A stretch of 64,000 nt of DNA, taken from NCBI GenBank assembly GCA_030248065.1, contig JASAMV010001590.1, forward strand, positions 1 to 64,000, written 5' to 3'. A model generated the notes under the pieces. That model saw only the letters and a program-made list of their open reading frames with translations, was not told where the DNA came from and did no database searches. Of this stretch, positions 10,201-21,183 are shown piece after piece (positions within the stretch are counted from its first letter, which is position 1; every line of letters starts with the position of its first letter). The stretch comes from Rhynchonema sp. JSB1_4 (lineage: Eukaryota; Nematoda; Chromadorea; Monhysterida; Xyalidae). The position numbers and the translations under genes were made by a program.

Positions 10201-13200
10201 TCCCGGCGGTTCCTTTTGAACTGCATCTCATGGATGCATCTTAGCAAATTCATACTAAATAATTTGAGTTTTGTGATGCCCAGACTGCAGTCTAAGCACT
10301 TGCAAAGTTTGAAGGGCGATTAGGAATGTGCAATTTCCCCTTTAAATACATGCGCGATTTTTGGCAAGATCGCAATGTTGCGCAATAATGTGTGAACAGC
10401 GTCTGTCTTCGACTGACCAGGTCGTTCTTTAGGGCGAACTTAGGTTAAATCCGGAATCCGGAAGCCGGAAATTATTTGCATACAAAAATACAAAACATTT
10501 CCGGACTCCGGAAATATTCCGGTAAAACGCAGAAATTTACATGCAAAAATAATGCGTTTTCCGGAAATATTTCCGGATTCCGGTTTCCGGATTCAGCCTA
10601 AGTCCGCCCTTACGAGATCGAGAAAAGCTTGTTTGCTCTTCGGCGACACGAGCACACCGCTGTTGTTGAAGAACGTAAACTTGAACTCTTTTTCACATTT
10701 GGCTTGAGCAGTCGGCCAGTAGACCTCGGTGGAGATGCCCTGGTGTGATAATCTCAAACTTTGCTCAATTTTCAATCGCTATCGAACTACGCCGATGCAC
10801 TATCCGAATAAAACTAAAGAACTGAAACCAATAAAATCAAAATTTCACCCCGACCTGGTAGCACGTGCGCTCATCTTTCTCGTAAAACACGGTGTACGCC
10901 TCGTTGGCCCTGTGCATTTCTTGCAATCGAAGGCAGTCCGCTTGCAGTTCTTCTTCCGTTGGTTGGTAGTCGTCGTTGTTGCCGGCGGCTATCAAGACAT
11001 TCACGCAAAAGTGGTTTTGACACCAGCGAATAAGCTAACTGACGTTTTTCGTACATATAGCTGTGTACGCTCGAAACACTCGTTAACATTTTTGGGGAAC
11101 GCTATATTATCAGCGATCGGATTTATGTAGCTCAACGCAAATTAACGAACTACCGTACCCAGACTGACGCGGCAGTCCCATGCAACACCCTTTCTAGAAA
11201 ATAATGTGAGTTTTTGTGTCTCCCCTCTAAGGCCGCGTACAGATAGAGCTGGTTCTGGTTTTAGTAAAAAAATTTCTATGTCCGAAAACCAGAACCAGAG
11301 CCAGCTCTATCTGTACGCAAAACTGGAAATATTTCTGGCGCAATTTTTTTATTCTATGTCAGAGAACCAGAAATATCTCCAGCTCTATCTGTACACAAAA
11401 CTGGAAATATTTCTGGCGCAGTTCGAAACATTTATGTCACTAGGTTATTTGAAGAAAACGTGGTGTGTGTGTGCTTGCAACATTTTGTTTGATTACAGGG
11501 TGTGCCGAAATACATATACCTGGTATGAATTATTGTTTATGCCGATTTGTGATAAACTTTGGCTAATTGTTTATGATCTGTTGTGATCGCTTTGCCAGCA
11601 ATCTTCCATCGTTTGCAAACATGTTTTCAGGTATGATGTTTTCAGGTACCGCAGAATTCTAAACAAGGCCCCTAATCTGCTGCGCTATCAGAACTAAACT
11701 TTCCACTTCGATGTGTTTGTTGATGTTCTCGTCCATGCTGACGAAAGCAGGGACGCCGCTGGAGAATTTTCATTAAGGTGTTTGAGGTACTTTTTCCAAA
11801 AAACTGGTTCAAGCACAATGTGCTCAACGGAAATTCTTATGGTGTAAAAGTCGACCAATCAGCAAATAAACTCACATTGTGCTTGAACCGCTTTTTTGGA
11901 AAATATGCCTCAAACACCGTAGTGAAAATCCTCCCAGCGGCGTCTCTGGTGTCCTCAGCATGGACGAGAGAGAACATCAACAAACTGTATCGAAGTGGAG
12001 GTTTAGTTCTGATAGCGCAGCAGATTAGGGGCCTTGTTCAGAATTCTCCGGTACCTGAAAACATGTTTGCAAACGATCGAAGATTGCTGGCAAAGCGCCC
12101 ACAAGCAGACTATAAAAAATGGCCAAATTTTATCACAAATCGAAACAATGACTGCACAAACAATAATTAATACCAGGTGTGTATGTATCGGCACACCCTG
12201 TAATCAAAGAAAATGTTGCAAGCACACACACCACGTTTTTTTCATAAATAACCCAGGGACATAAATGTTTAGAACTGCGCCAGAAATATTTCCAGTTTTG
12301 CGTACAGATAGAGCTGGAGATATTTCTGGTTCTCTGACATAGAGTAAAAAATATTGCGCCAGAAATATTTCCAGTTTTGCGTACAGATAGAGCTGGCTCT
12401 GGTTCTGGTTTTCGGACATAGAAATTTTTTTAGTAAAACCAGAACCAGAACCAGCTCTATCTGTCCGCGGCCTAATTAATAGTTCACAACACCTTCTCTG
12501 CATATAACATCAATTTTGCGAATATATGTATATGTAAATGTGGTTAGCGCATTCGTTCCCCCCCATTAGCAGCCAACCTCCTAAAATTGCCACTCTTTCT
12601 GCAGTGGTGAATATTCTTGACTGTGCACTAAAACTCAAAACCAATGGATTCGCTGTTGGAAATGGTACATATATACAGTGTTCGAACGGGATTCATTTTT
12701 AATCCCGGGATCGGGATTGGGATCAAGAAAGTGTCGGGATCGGGATCCCGGTTTTGAAAACCCGGGATCCCGGGATCGGGATCGGGATTGACAAGATAGT
12801 CCATAAGCAATAGTTTTTATCATTTTATGCATAAGAGGCACGCTAATGTCTCCGACAACCATGAAACATGTTTATCACACATGGATAAACACCCGGAACA
12901 GTGATTTAAGCCAATTGAAATCGAGAATATCTGAAGATGGATAAGTTCAAATATCATAATTGTAGTCGATCAATGGCATAGCCTTTGACAAAAAGACAAT
13001 CATTTAACCATTTTCTGGTTTCAAGCAGTATCTTTTGTCATCAAACAAATCAGCTGCACTGGAAAAGAGTTGTTCAGAAGGCACGCCGAGGCGAAGCAGC
13101 GGAAGGAGACGAGCGCGGAAACAATCCCCCCGCCCTCACCGCCCCCCCACACCAACCCCACCTGAGCCCCCCACAGGCCCGCTCACCCCCAAAGCAGCCA

Positions 13201-13676
13201 CACCCCGCGCCCACCACGCAACGGGCGCCGCACCACCCCCCCCCCCCACGCAGCGCGCCGCACCCACACCCACACACACAAAAACCGCCCGCGCACGCCC
13301 GCCAACCACCCCCCAAACACCACGCCGCCCCCGCCCCGCCCGCACACGCACAAAACCCCCGCGCCCCCCCCCCCCCCACACGCCCCCCCCCGCACACGCC
13401 AACTACTCCTCTCTACTCAACCCACCCCGAACCCCCACGGAACGAACCCAAAAGAACGGACGAACGACAAAAAAAGCCAACCGACCACCACCCACCCACC
13501 CACCCGAACCACAACCCACCCCACCCCCGCCCAGAAAGCCACCCCCCACCCACACATCGCGAAATGAAACATCAGCTTGCTTCTCTTCACTCACCAGCAG
13601 CGTTTGCGTGCGTGCACCAGCCGAGCAAAAGCACAACGGTGCAGACTGCGACACGATGGTTGGATAATGGCGTCAT
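7238..13676 (-). CDS. C-type lectin / CCP membrane protein, copy A (exon 3 cut by a MITE)
   Basis: Ten exons: 13676-13595, 10988-10855, 10739-10614, 9434-9336, 9058-8836, 8510-8379, 8246-8157, 8043-7828, 7645-7574, 7404-7238 (stop). They total 1,341 bases, exactly 447 codons with stop. Residues 1-27 are a signal peptide (VVLLLGWCTHANAA). About 45-220 is the C-type lectin domain: C and YWPTAQAKC, WTGAHVP, WLEDGSPVNSDLW, DQPQN, MHDYPC. CCP1 is about 224-293 and CCP2 about 297-366 (Cys at start, TCEHGYQL, LTCQ, GGEWTW, final Cys). Residues about 380-405 are one hydrophobic helix, split by an intron (WLLIVLIVITV, then VVCVIVVLGLCF). A 41-residue charged tail with Lys/Glu runs follows. This is a type I surface lectin with a short selectin-like layout. 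Exon 3 is interrupted by a MITE; the model uses a donor at the element edge, which costs five residues. Without it the copy would be broken. Confidence 0.85.
9748..10341. mobile_element. Foldback element, 594 bp, flanked by TTAA
   Basis: The two halves are inverted copies of each other over most of their length. The left end reads AGGGGAAATTGCACATTCC, and the right end is its reverse complement. Inner landmarks such as the GACCGGCC / GGCCGGTC blocks and the GACGCAAACATT tract recur in mirror position; the loop is near 9,990-10,090. TTAA occurs on both sides (9744-9747, 10342-10345), as for piggyBac-type insertions. The arms keep open frames on both strands, but these are mirror images and no transposase is recognisable. 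It lies in the intron between exons 3 and 4 of copy A. Confidence 0.85.
10432..10609. mobile_element. MITE, 178 bp, inserted in a lectin-domain exon, TTA duplication
   Basis: Terminal inverted repeats are GGGCGAACTTAGG at the left and GGGCGGACTTAGG read inward from the right; the interior is built of TCCGGA-type repeats. TTA is duplicated at 10429-10431 and 10610-10612. Removing the element and one TTA restores a continuous frame reading AFLDLVKNDL up to a GTCAGT donor, matching AFLDLIENDL and GTCAGT at the same place in copy B. The target was therefore coding sequence. A three-base TTA/TAA target is typical of PIF/Harbinger elements; that assignment is inference. Confidence 0.9.
11231..12472. 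mobile_element. Large foldback element, 1,242 bp, TAA duplication
   Basis: Nearly the whole element is two inverted arms of about 600 bases around a short centre near 11,820-11,870. The ends GGCCGCGTACAGATAGAGC and, inward from the right, GGCCGCGGACAGATAGAGC differ at one base. TAA flanks both ends (11228-11230, 12473-12475). The outer arms contain a direct repeat with 78-base period (units starting CCAGCTCTATCTGTAC at 11301 and 11379), mirrored on the right. No transposase is seen; the 130-codon frame at 11778-12170 crosses the hairpin and looks like chance. It lies in intron 1 of copy A. Confidence 0.88.
12701..12791. repeat. CGGGAT-type simple repeat with palindromic blocks
   Basis: Repeats of CGGGAT and its reverse complement, including ATCCCGGGAT palindromes, fill about 90 bases of intron 1 of copy A. 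No coding potential. Confidence 0.8.
13121..13556. repeat. C/A-rich low-complexity block in intron 1 of copy A
   Basis: About 435 bases are almost only C and A with few G and T, including several runs of C longer than eight. The edges pass back to normal composition within a few bases. Long frames with Pro, His, Thr and Ala on the plus strand are products of this bias. On the sense strand of the lectin gene it is G-rich and lies 40-475 bases after the exon 1 donor. It may be real satellite-like DNA or a stretch of poor base calling. Confidence 0.75.
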
Positions 13677-15640
13677 CTGGTTTTGGCTGCCGATGGTTGT
13701 TGGTCGAAGAAATTCGGTGAGAAAAATGAATGAATGAAACTCAAGTTGTTTGCGGTTTTCGAAATAGCGGTTCCCTATGTAGCTCTGCTAATGTACGTTT
13801 CGTGATTCAGGCAATGTGGTTCGATCATCAATGAAGGGAGCAATTCTAAACAGCGTCCGTGCTCGATTCAAGCGCTATTTGTATTAGACATGAAACATCA
13901 GCTGGAATCCTGATTCATGGCTTGCATGCAGTACAGTAACAGTGGGCCTGGGGACGAAAACTTGAAGGTTTGAAAGTTTTTATTTCTTTAATGGGGTTTA
14001 TTTCTTTAGTTCTTGTTCCCAATGGGGCTGTTCCCACTCCGATGCATTGCATGATGTACCGGTGTGCCTTGCAGCATTATGCACTTGCTGATGTTTTGCG
14101 CGTCATATTTATGAACGAACTGAGCACACTGAACAAAATATGAAATACTTGGTTACGGTAGATACATGAGCTAATATAAATGTTTTTTTGTCACGTTCAA
14201 TGCAGAGCACTGCGCTGAACGTTCAAAAGCTTTCATGGTGATTGGTTGCGTTTTCAAATTCATATCTTCATCAAAACTGTTTTGTGTGCACAAGTTCAAC
14301 AATTGCGTCTCTTCATAAATGCTATACAAATATAAGTTTTCTGACTAGTTTGCTTTTAATGAGGTGATTCTGTTTGATATTTTTAATTGTTTAATTCACT
14401 GATACCCTTAAGATGCACCTGGGATTCACATGGGGTTAAATGATTTTTGGAATATCATTTAAAGTTAAAAAATCGTTAAAAGTTCCGTAGATGTCAAGAA
14501 ACTGTTCTGAAAAGATTGTGGTGGTGCACAAGAATGCGCAAATGGTGGTGCAAAACGCAGTGTTGGAGTGATTTGTCTTTCGCTCATTTTCGAAAAATGG
14601 CAAAAACTTTAAAGTATTTCGTTCAAATGCGTAAAAATTTGAGGCGCTCGTGCCCGGACAAATTTTTCTGTGCAAAAAGCAGCTCGTTACGCCTGTTTAA
14701 CGACGCCAACGCACAGGAAACGACACCACATTTTTTGGTTCATAACAACGAGCGCCGGAAGCAGCTCCCATAGGTGGTCATTTTATGCGTCCCATGTCCA
14801 AAAAGGTGTCCCCATTAATAGTTACTCCAAATCTGCCATCAATGGTTATCCACCCACGCGTCTTTACGCACAACGACCGTATGCAGCCATCAATCAAGAC
14901 CGAACAACTTTTTGGCTTCACTATTATACGTCTTCATTCATAACTTTTTTCTCCGTTGTTTTCCTTGGAAATCTGGTGGGAACTTTTGGATCCGTTCGAA
15001 CTTTTTCTTGTTGTTTACTTGTCGCGAGAGAATCAATTTGGTCGACATTTCAGAAAAAAATGCTTTTACCCCTTGTTTGAGAGATTCTGTGAGCAACACA
15101 CAACACGGCACTCATTCATACACACGTGTAACTTATCATACTTTCTGTTCACTCTGTGAGTCCTCAAGCCGAGCAACAGGGAGACATCGGCAGCCGCGCG
15201 TTTTGTATTCAGAAAAGAGCGAGACCTTTGGGTCCGTTTTCCGCTCATATTTTTTGCGCTGACGGAATTGGGCTAGTATTTTCGTAGATGTTGTATCCTT
15301 AGTGGTTGCAGTTTGTAATCTTGCGCAGGGCATGCATTGTACTCCGGGATGCAACTGACTGCAGCCTCGTACTTTCCGACAAGACTATCGAAAATACGGG
15401 CCTCAAAGGTTAGCATTCATTGTTTTGTGTATTTAGTTTGTTGCCCGTGCACACACCTATTCGGAATTTCTCGCATATTTCATAGGTGAAGTCTGTCACC
15501 GTGAGTTAACGGGGCCCGATGTTTTTTCGAGCAGACCCTGTTCAGAGAAACAAGGGCCCAAGATTTCTTTTTTATTGGCGTTTTTGTATGTGAGCTGTGT
15601 CTTACACATTGCCTCAACGCTACCGCAACTCCAATCGATT
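13677..15640. other. Non-coding interval upstream of lectin copy A
   Basis: This region carries the 5' flank of copy A. Overlapping open frames on both strands near 14,436-14,773 and 14,912-15,354 show no domain and no consistent splice chain. I see no RNA gene. The segment next to 15,640 may already belong to the MULE-type element whose repeat array begins at 15,649. Confidence 0.4.
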
Positions 15641-15648
15641 GTATGTCA

Positions 15649-15753
15649 AAACTTCATGTGGGAAAATACTTCATGTTGGTATAAAACTTCATCTGTGTCA
15701 ACAGTTCATGTCTAAAAACCTCATGTGAGACAACACTTCATGTCCATAGTTAA
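15649..15753 (+). repeat. 17-bp tandem array, left flank of MULE gene
   Basis: About six degenerate copies of a unit like ACTTCATGTGAGACAAC start near 15651, 15668, 15685, 15702, 15718 and 15735, a period close to 17 bases. The same unit occurs in reverse orientation at 19,862-19,970, on the other side of the transposase-like gene. This placement fits subterminal transposase-binding repeats. Confidence 0.75.
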
Positions 15754-15908
15754 GGGAAATCGGGCTGTTTCTTTCTCCTCCGTTTACTTAGCGCCAACCA
15801 AATTTCAACCTTCCACTATAGGTAGAATCCAACTCATAGTGACGCCCCAGTCCAATATCTATATGAAGTGAAAAATATCAGCTTATGTATCATCCTCCTT
15901 ATAGGTAA

Positions 15909-16454
15909 ATGTCATCTGATGCACAAATGATGAGCTTTCCATGGTCCGAGCAACATACATTTCAGCATGGTGAAGTATACATCAATGGACCGCTCGTCAC
16001 TCGCAGTGATGCTTTAAAACATTGTAACTCAAAGCGCACTTATGAAAAAGCTGAAACCAATGTATTCCATGTATATGTACATACTTTCCATGTCACCCGC
16101 AAATGTATGATGCAAACTATCTTCGTGCTGGGCAAACAAAACAACAATTTTCCCAACGTGAGTCCGAGCAAGTACAAAGACCGACTGTATACAGATGGAC
16201 ATTGCTGCGCAAAACGGTCAAACTTGCAGCAGCTGCATCGACAATTACTCACTTCTTACAGTGCATGTTCTATTTTTATGTCAGTTCACCTTTCTTTTCC
16301 AGTGCAATTTTTGATTTATTTTATTTATTTTATTTTTATCTTTTCTTGTTCTGGGCCCGATGAGCATTTACCCGCAACAAGTCGGTTTTCAGCGCCGGAC
16401 CATTTGAATTGCCGAAAAGACAAAACAATCTACACTTTCAAATCACGCGCATAA
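15909..16454 (+). other. Possible N-terminal exon region of the MULE gene
   Basis: An open frame near 15,909-16,130 reads HGEVYINGPLVTRSDALKHC, loosely like a FLYWCH finger strand pattern. A second frame (16,103 on) and a segment near 16,350 follow. Splice limits are not clear, and similarity is by eye only. It lies between the left repeat array and the firm transposase exons. Confidence 0.3.
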
Positions 16455-16799
16455 CGCAACTGTATGATTTCTGTCCGCACACCTAAAGAATGCAGGAGCG
16501 ATGCAATTGCGTCGGATGTGAAAGGACTAGCGTTAGCAGTTCATTTTCACACCGTTTGTTGTTGCGTGGAAACCATAAGTAGTTTCAGAAGCAAAAGAGA
16601 TCTGAAGCTGGCAAAGATGATTACAAGCAACTGAAAGTCGCTCGTTGTCGCGGCCGCGATCATATCAGTCCCCTTTCCGGCATGATCCACGAGGACGCCC
16701 ATTGTTCACCACAGTCGAGAGAAATCAAAGTTAAAAGCAGACAAAAATACAGGTTTGATGTTTCCATGGATGCAGTTAGCCTCACCACTGCACTTTTCC

Positions 16800-19102
16800 T
16801 TTTTGATTTAGGGAAAATGAGACCTACAACAAAACCAAGTCCCGCTGCAGGCCTGCCATATGACCCAGGCGCTTATGTACGTTTTCCATTCATGATGAAT
16901 TTTCGCCACTTTCATTCAGGTCCGTGATCAGTATGCGGGCCAGTCCGATCCAGCAAATGCGCCATTTGCCCGACTCACCCGCGACACTTCTCGAACACTG
17001 CATACAACGAATCCCGCTTTTCCACCCTCCAGAGTCGTTGTGTGTAATCACTCCTCGTCATCCGGTCTCACGCAGTATGAATTTAAAATATTTTAATAGT
17101 CGCGTGACCAAGACCGAAGTTTGCATACCAGACCATGCCCGACCTATGAGGTTTCAAACGCACTCTCATTACTCATACAGATTACCAAAGAGCATGTCAC
17201 CCGTCCCGGATTTGCCAGTTTGTCGATTCCTGTATGATTGTTTGTCATCTACTTTGCAGCGCTCCAAGCCACCATTTCGGTTACTATCCCTTCGCTCGCT
17301 ATATTATAGACGTTCAGTCATGTATTCTATCTTATTAGTTATGGCCTACGAAACAGTTGGATTTTTTCCAAGCTGAGAGTCAGCAGCGCACGTTCCCCTC
17401 AAGCATATTTCCTCTATGTCGTGAATGCGGTGCGTGAAGAATATGAACTGATACATGGCTATGAGGTGAAGCACAGACCATTATTTCTTTGGAAAATATA
17501 CCCTTTTGTTTCATTTTCACTGTCTCCCATCCCGCAGATTTGCACCCGAACGGAAAGCTTCCCTGTCTGTTGGATCTTGATGGCTAATCGATTGGCCGTG
17601 ACGTACGAGTACGTGTTCGGCATTCTTTGTGACAGAGTTCGTGCATTGGACATGGGTGCCATTGCCAAGAAACGGTGGAACTACCACGTCCCACTTTAGG
17701 CAATCAAAACGCCCCCGCCCCGTTTCATTTCACTTCACCGTTAGTCCGCTAAACGCGTCGGTTCATGTCAGTGTTCGTTTCGAAATGATTCCCTGCTTTC
17801 AGGAACGACTCAACGGCCGCTATCCCGCCAGTTTCCGAGGGCACGTCCAAAATTTCCTCGGTTGTTGCATGCTGCCCCTGATGTACATCAATCGGGCAAT
17901 TGATCTTCTGATGGCGAATATGCCACCAGATCTCACGCTGGATGAGCAGGTAAAAATGCGGTCCTATCAGCGCTACTTTGATCACTGGTGGCGCCCGCGT
18001 CAGCAACTGTGGTGCTTTCACGGAGTCAAAGGCCCACGACCCAACAATCATTCTGAAGGTTAGGATTGGTCGCTAATTTTTTGTTTCTCGCGCTTAGCAC
18101 GCCGTTTTTTTGTTGATAAATAATTCATCAACTGGCTCCAGGTCAAAATCACCGACTGGACGTGGCAACAAACAACTCAACCAACACAGACCTGGCATCG
18201 TTCATGACAGTGCTGCAGCGAATGGCGATGGGCATCGATTCACGAATTCGTGTGGTAAATTGGGTTCTAACATTTCCGCAATTGAAACATAGTGTCAAAT
18301 GTTGTGTGTTCCACTATCGATTTATCAGATCGAAAGTGGCGGCTCGAAATCACTGCCCCGTCGACGAAACAAGGTCGATATCGAGACTGATGTGCGCATT
18401 TTGAGACAACAGCGTCGATTCGATGCTGAATGTTGGATTTTTTAATTGAATTTAACCTGTTTTTGTTGGCAGCTTGTTGCAGTAAGGTTCAAACTAATTG
18501 TATTTCAGGTGTCAATGCTGGAATGAATCCGTCTGACGAACAAATTTTGCGATACGTGAAGGCACAAGCACTGAACCTGGGTATGGGCGCTGCAACAAGA
18601 AGAGAAGTGAGTGAAAAAACATAAAGACGATGTATATTAACAGAAATGAAAAAATAAATTAAAAACAAAAATAGAATCTAAACGAAATGAGACCAATGGA
18701 AAATATAGTGGTGACGGACGTGCTCCTTAATTTCAGCGTCGTGTTGAGCGACGAGTCCTTCGAGCCCAAAATCTGGCAAATTTGGCCATCGCCGCATTGT
18801 TGGGCGCGGTCGGACCGATTGTGCCATATTCAGACTCGGAGTCCAGTTCGAATGACGCAGATTCAGATGATGAAGCATCCGCAAATTCCCCCATTCCGCC
18901 CCCGAGCCCACCATACCCTGGTCCGGCATCATCTAGCTCGTCTGTTTTGCCATCTTCAGGCCCGAATGGCTCATGCACAACAGTTGATTTGGAAAACATG
19001 GAGAGTGACGTGTCGAACACTGTTTTGCCGGTTTGTTGTGACGTTCTTGGTGTTTATTTCACTTTTATTTCTGGTTCAGTCCAAACTTACGTGATCTAAC
19101 CG
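16800..19102 (+). CDS. MULE-like transposase gene (spliced; 5' exons uncertain)
   Basis: The firm 3' exons are 17803-18058, 18142-18254, 18329-18431, 18509-18606 and 18737-19099; their phases close exactly. Likely upstream exons are one ending 16876 (before GTACGT), one from 16920, 17384-17465 and 17538-17655. Diagnostic parts are FPVCWILMANR followed by VTYEYVFGIL (the Pxx-YaLl-Y region of MULE domains), then MLPLMYINRAIDLL, RYFDHWW, and GPRPNNHSEG spliced to QNHRLD. The last corresponds to the conserved TNN-EG-H-R-L block of FLYWCH-linked MULE proteins. The last exon ends in an acidic, Ser/Pro-rich tail. I could not find the exon expected to carry the middle catalytic Asp and the C-x-F-H block between 17,655 and 17,803, so activity is doubtful. 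A possible FLYWCH-like start lies near 15,950-16,050. The family call is good; the full model is not. Confidence 0.6.
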
Positions 19103-19861
19103 TCCCCTCACAGTTGGATGCGCGAGCTCCCAGTCTGTCGTGCGAGTGAGTGTGATCAAACATGCATTTTCAGGCTTCAAGCACCCCAATCAATGGGCAT
19201 TCTGCTGCCTCTCTATTCAGTCCTTCGATATCAAGTGAATGCAACAGCGAAGTGCGCTTTCTGAATCCCGTGTTATCATACAATACACCAAATCACGATT
19301 TCAGTTACTTATCCTCTGAATAGACTCTGGTTTTCAGTTGGTTTTGCAATGAATTGTGTTTCCCTACTCTGTTTTGTTGATCTTCAAACCGATACTTTCT
19401 GTTCATGATGTCATCTCTATGAATTGTTGTGTTCCTATTATTCTACATGTTTCCCTTATCTTTGTGTTAACCCTTGTATATGTATACAGGTGTACCTTTG
19501 CTGGTCATTATCTTTTTGAGAGCAGCTTCATTCCGTCTGTGTTGTTGTTTATGTTGAGATACTGGTCATGGTCTTTATGAGAGTTGTTTCACTCCTCTGT
19601 TTGTGGCATACACACTGATCATGTGCATTATGAATGCGAGTTGTACTCATTTCTTGTTGTTTCACATGGTGTACCATAAAGGCTTGGTACTGATGTTTCA
19701 CTATTCTTTGTACATTTTACATCTATCGCTGTTTGTGCTAATGATCGAAAGAAATCGATTATCCGTTGTTTTATTTGTTCGATACAGATAAAGGTACCTA
19801 TCATCCACATTGCACGCGCGCAAGGATTACGGTAGCACGCATGAGGTTTTTTCCTTTGGGG

Positions 19862-19970
19862 ATGAAGTTTTGTCTCACATGAAGTGTTTCAGACTTCACA
19901 TGAAGTGTTGACTCGCATGAACTTTCTTCTCACATGAAGTATTGACACGGAATGAAGTGTTGTCCTCGGA
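19862..19970 (-). repeat. 17-bp tandem array, right flank of MULE gene (inverted)
   Basis: About six copies of the reverse complement of the left-flank unit (ACATGAAGTGTTG-like) start near 19862, 19879, 19900, 19917, 19934 and 19952. One spacing is 21 instead of 17 bases. Together with 15,649-15,753 it brackets about 4.1 kb containing the transposase-like gene. Confidence 0.75.
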
Positions 19971-21183
19971 CCCTCCAATCGCTTTGTGCCCGGTTTGTAA
20001 CAAAAAGCGCGGGCAGCTTGCTTTTTAGAACAGAGACTTCTGATTCTTAATGGTTGTCCGTCCACCGGTTGAAGAAGAAGAATGATCCCAAAGTCTGCCT
20101 CCCACTCCTGGGCTTGCATAAGACACGTTTAGATATCGGAAAAATATCTGTTGCTGATTTTTTTGTCAATTTATGCAGGTTTTGAGGCAGGCGCCTTTCT
20201 CGGAATGAGATTTGGCTTGTGAATCGGAAGCTAGACGTTTAATTTTCATTGACTTCGATTACCCTACCAGAGTTGCTCTGATGCCCATGTGCATTGTGGC
20301 CCTGTGCATTGTCTATGCAGCCTCAGGCGTGCCTCACAAGTCTAGGCTCGATTTAGGCTTTAGGCATAGGCTGAGACTAGATCAATACACATCATAAAAT
20401 CCCAAAGATTTTAACGCACAATTTAAAAAAATTTCTTACTGCAACACTTGAGCACCATGTGCGCACAGTCAACCGCCAGCGACCGCCCGGTGTGTGGGTG
20501 CACCACCCGCATTTCGTGTTTCTCTTTGCGCGCAACTTCTGTGGGTTTGGCGATTCTCCTCTATCTGAACAAAACCGCATGTGTTGCTTTATTGCTCTTT
20601 ATCCAAAACCGTGTTTCACTGCCTACAACAGCAGAATTTTGTCGGAATTCTGGTCGGATTTAAGCGAAATTGGCCTATCGTATCTGGAAAAGCTGCATTG
20701 TGATTCTGGGCTACATTCCAAATTTTGTTCCGTTATGTCAAAAACCGCCGAAAAAAATCTGATCAAAAGATGCCACTGTCTCTGCGAACATTCGGTCGAC
20801 GTTTTCATTTTCTTGTCCTACTTTACAGCTGGGCAATCCACCAATCAACTTTGCCCACAGAATGATCCGGTCTTAGGCTTCCCCTTGCCGTTGTTACATG
20901 ATACTTTGTGTTGCATGCGTCACCCCGTATTGGGCAACATGATATAGGATAGACATGTTATTATTGTTGCTTGCGCGTGTTGTGTTTGTGACATGAATCC
21001 GCAATCCACCTATTCTGTTCATGCACACATATTTGGGTGCAACAAACGTGCGCACTCAACACAAAATCCCACTAGATGCACCCAACATGTTTGATCATCA
21101 GGCAGAATCAAAACCAATAAGATCATTTGTCACCCAGCATATTGTTTGTGTTGTTGCTTGGTCATGGTCACACGCATATTTCT
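19971..21183. other. Interval with one long unassigned open frame
   Basis: A 162-codon plus-strand frame from ATG 20459 to a stop at 20947 is the longest in the neighbourhood. It has scattered Cys and His but no motif I recognise and no flanking signals. It could be chance or decayed element sequence. TTAGGC-like steps occur near 20,350. Nothing else is clear. Confidence 0.25.

Noticed and set aside
9735..10231. Long frames on both strands at 9.7-10.2 kb
   Set aside because: They are mirror images of each other created by the foldback element.
12985..13737. 250-codon Pro/His/Thr-rich frame
   Set aside because: Produced by the C/A-biased block; it runs antisense through the copy A signal-peptide exon.
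20459..20947. 162-codon frame
   Set aside because: Unrecognised and without gene signals; noted only as an unassigned frame.
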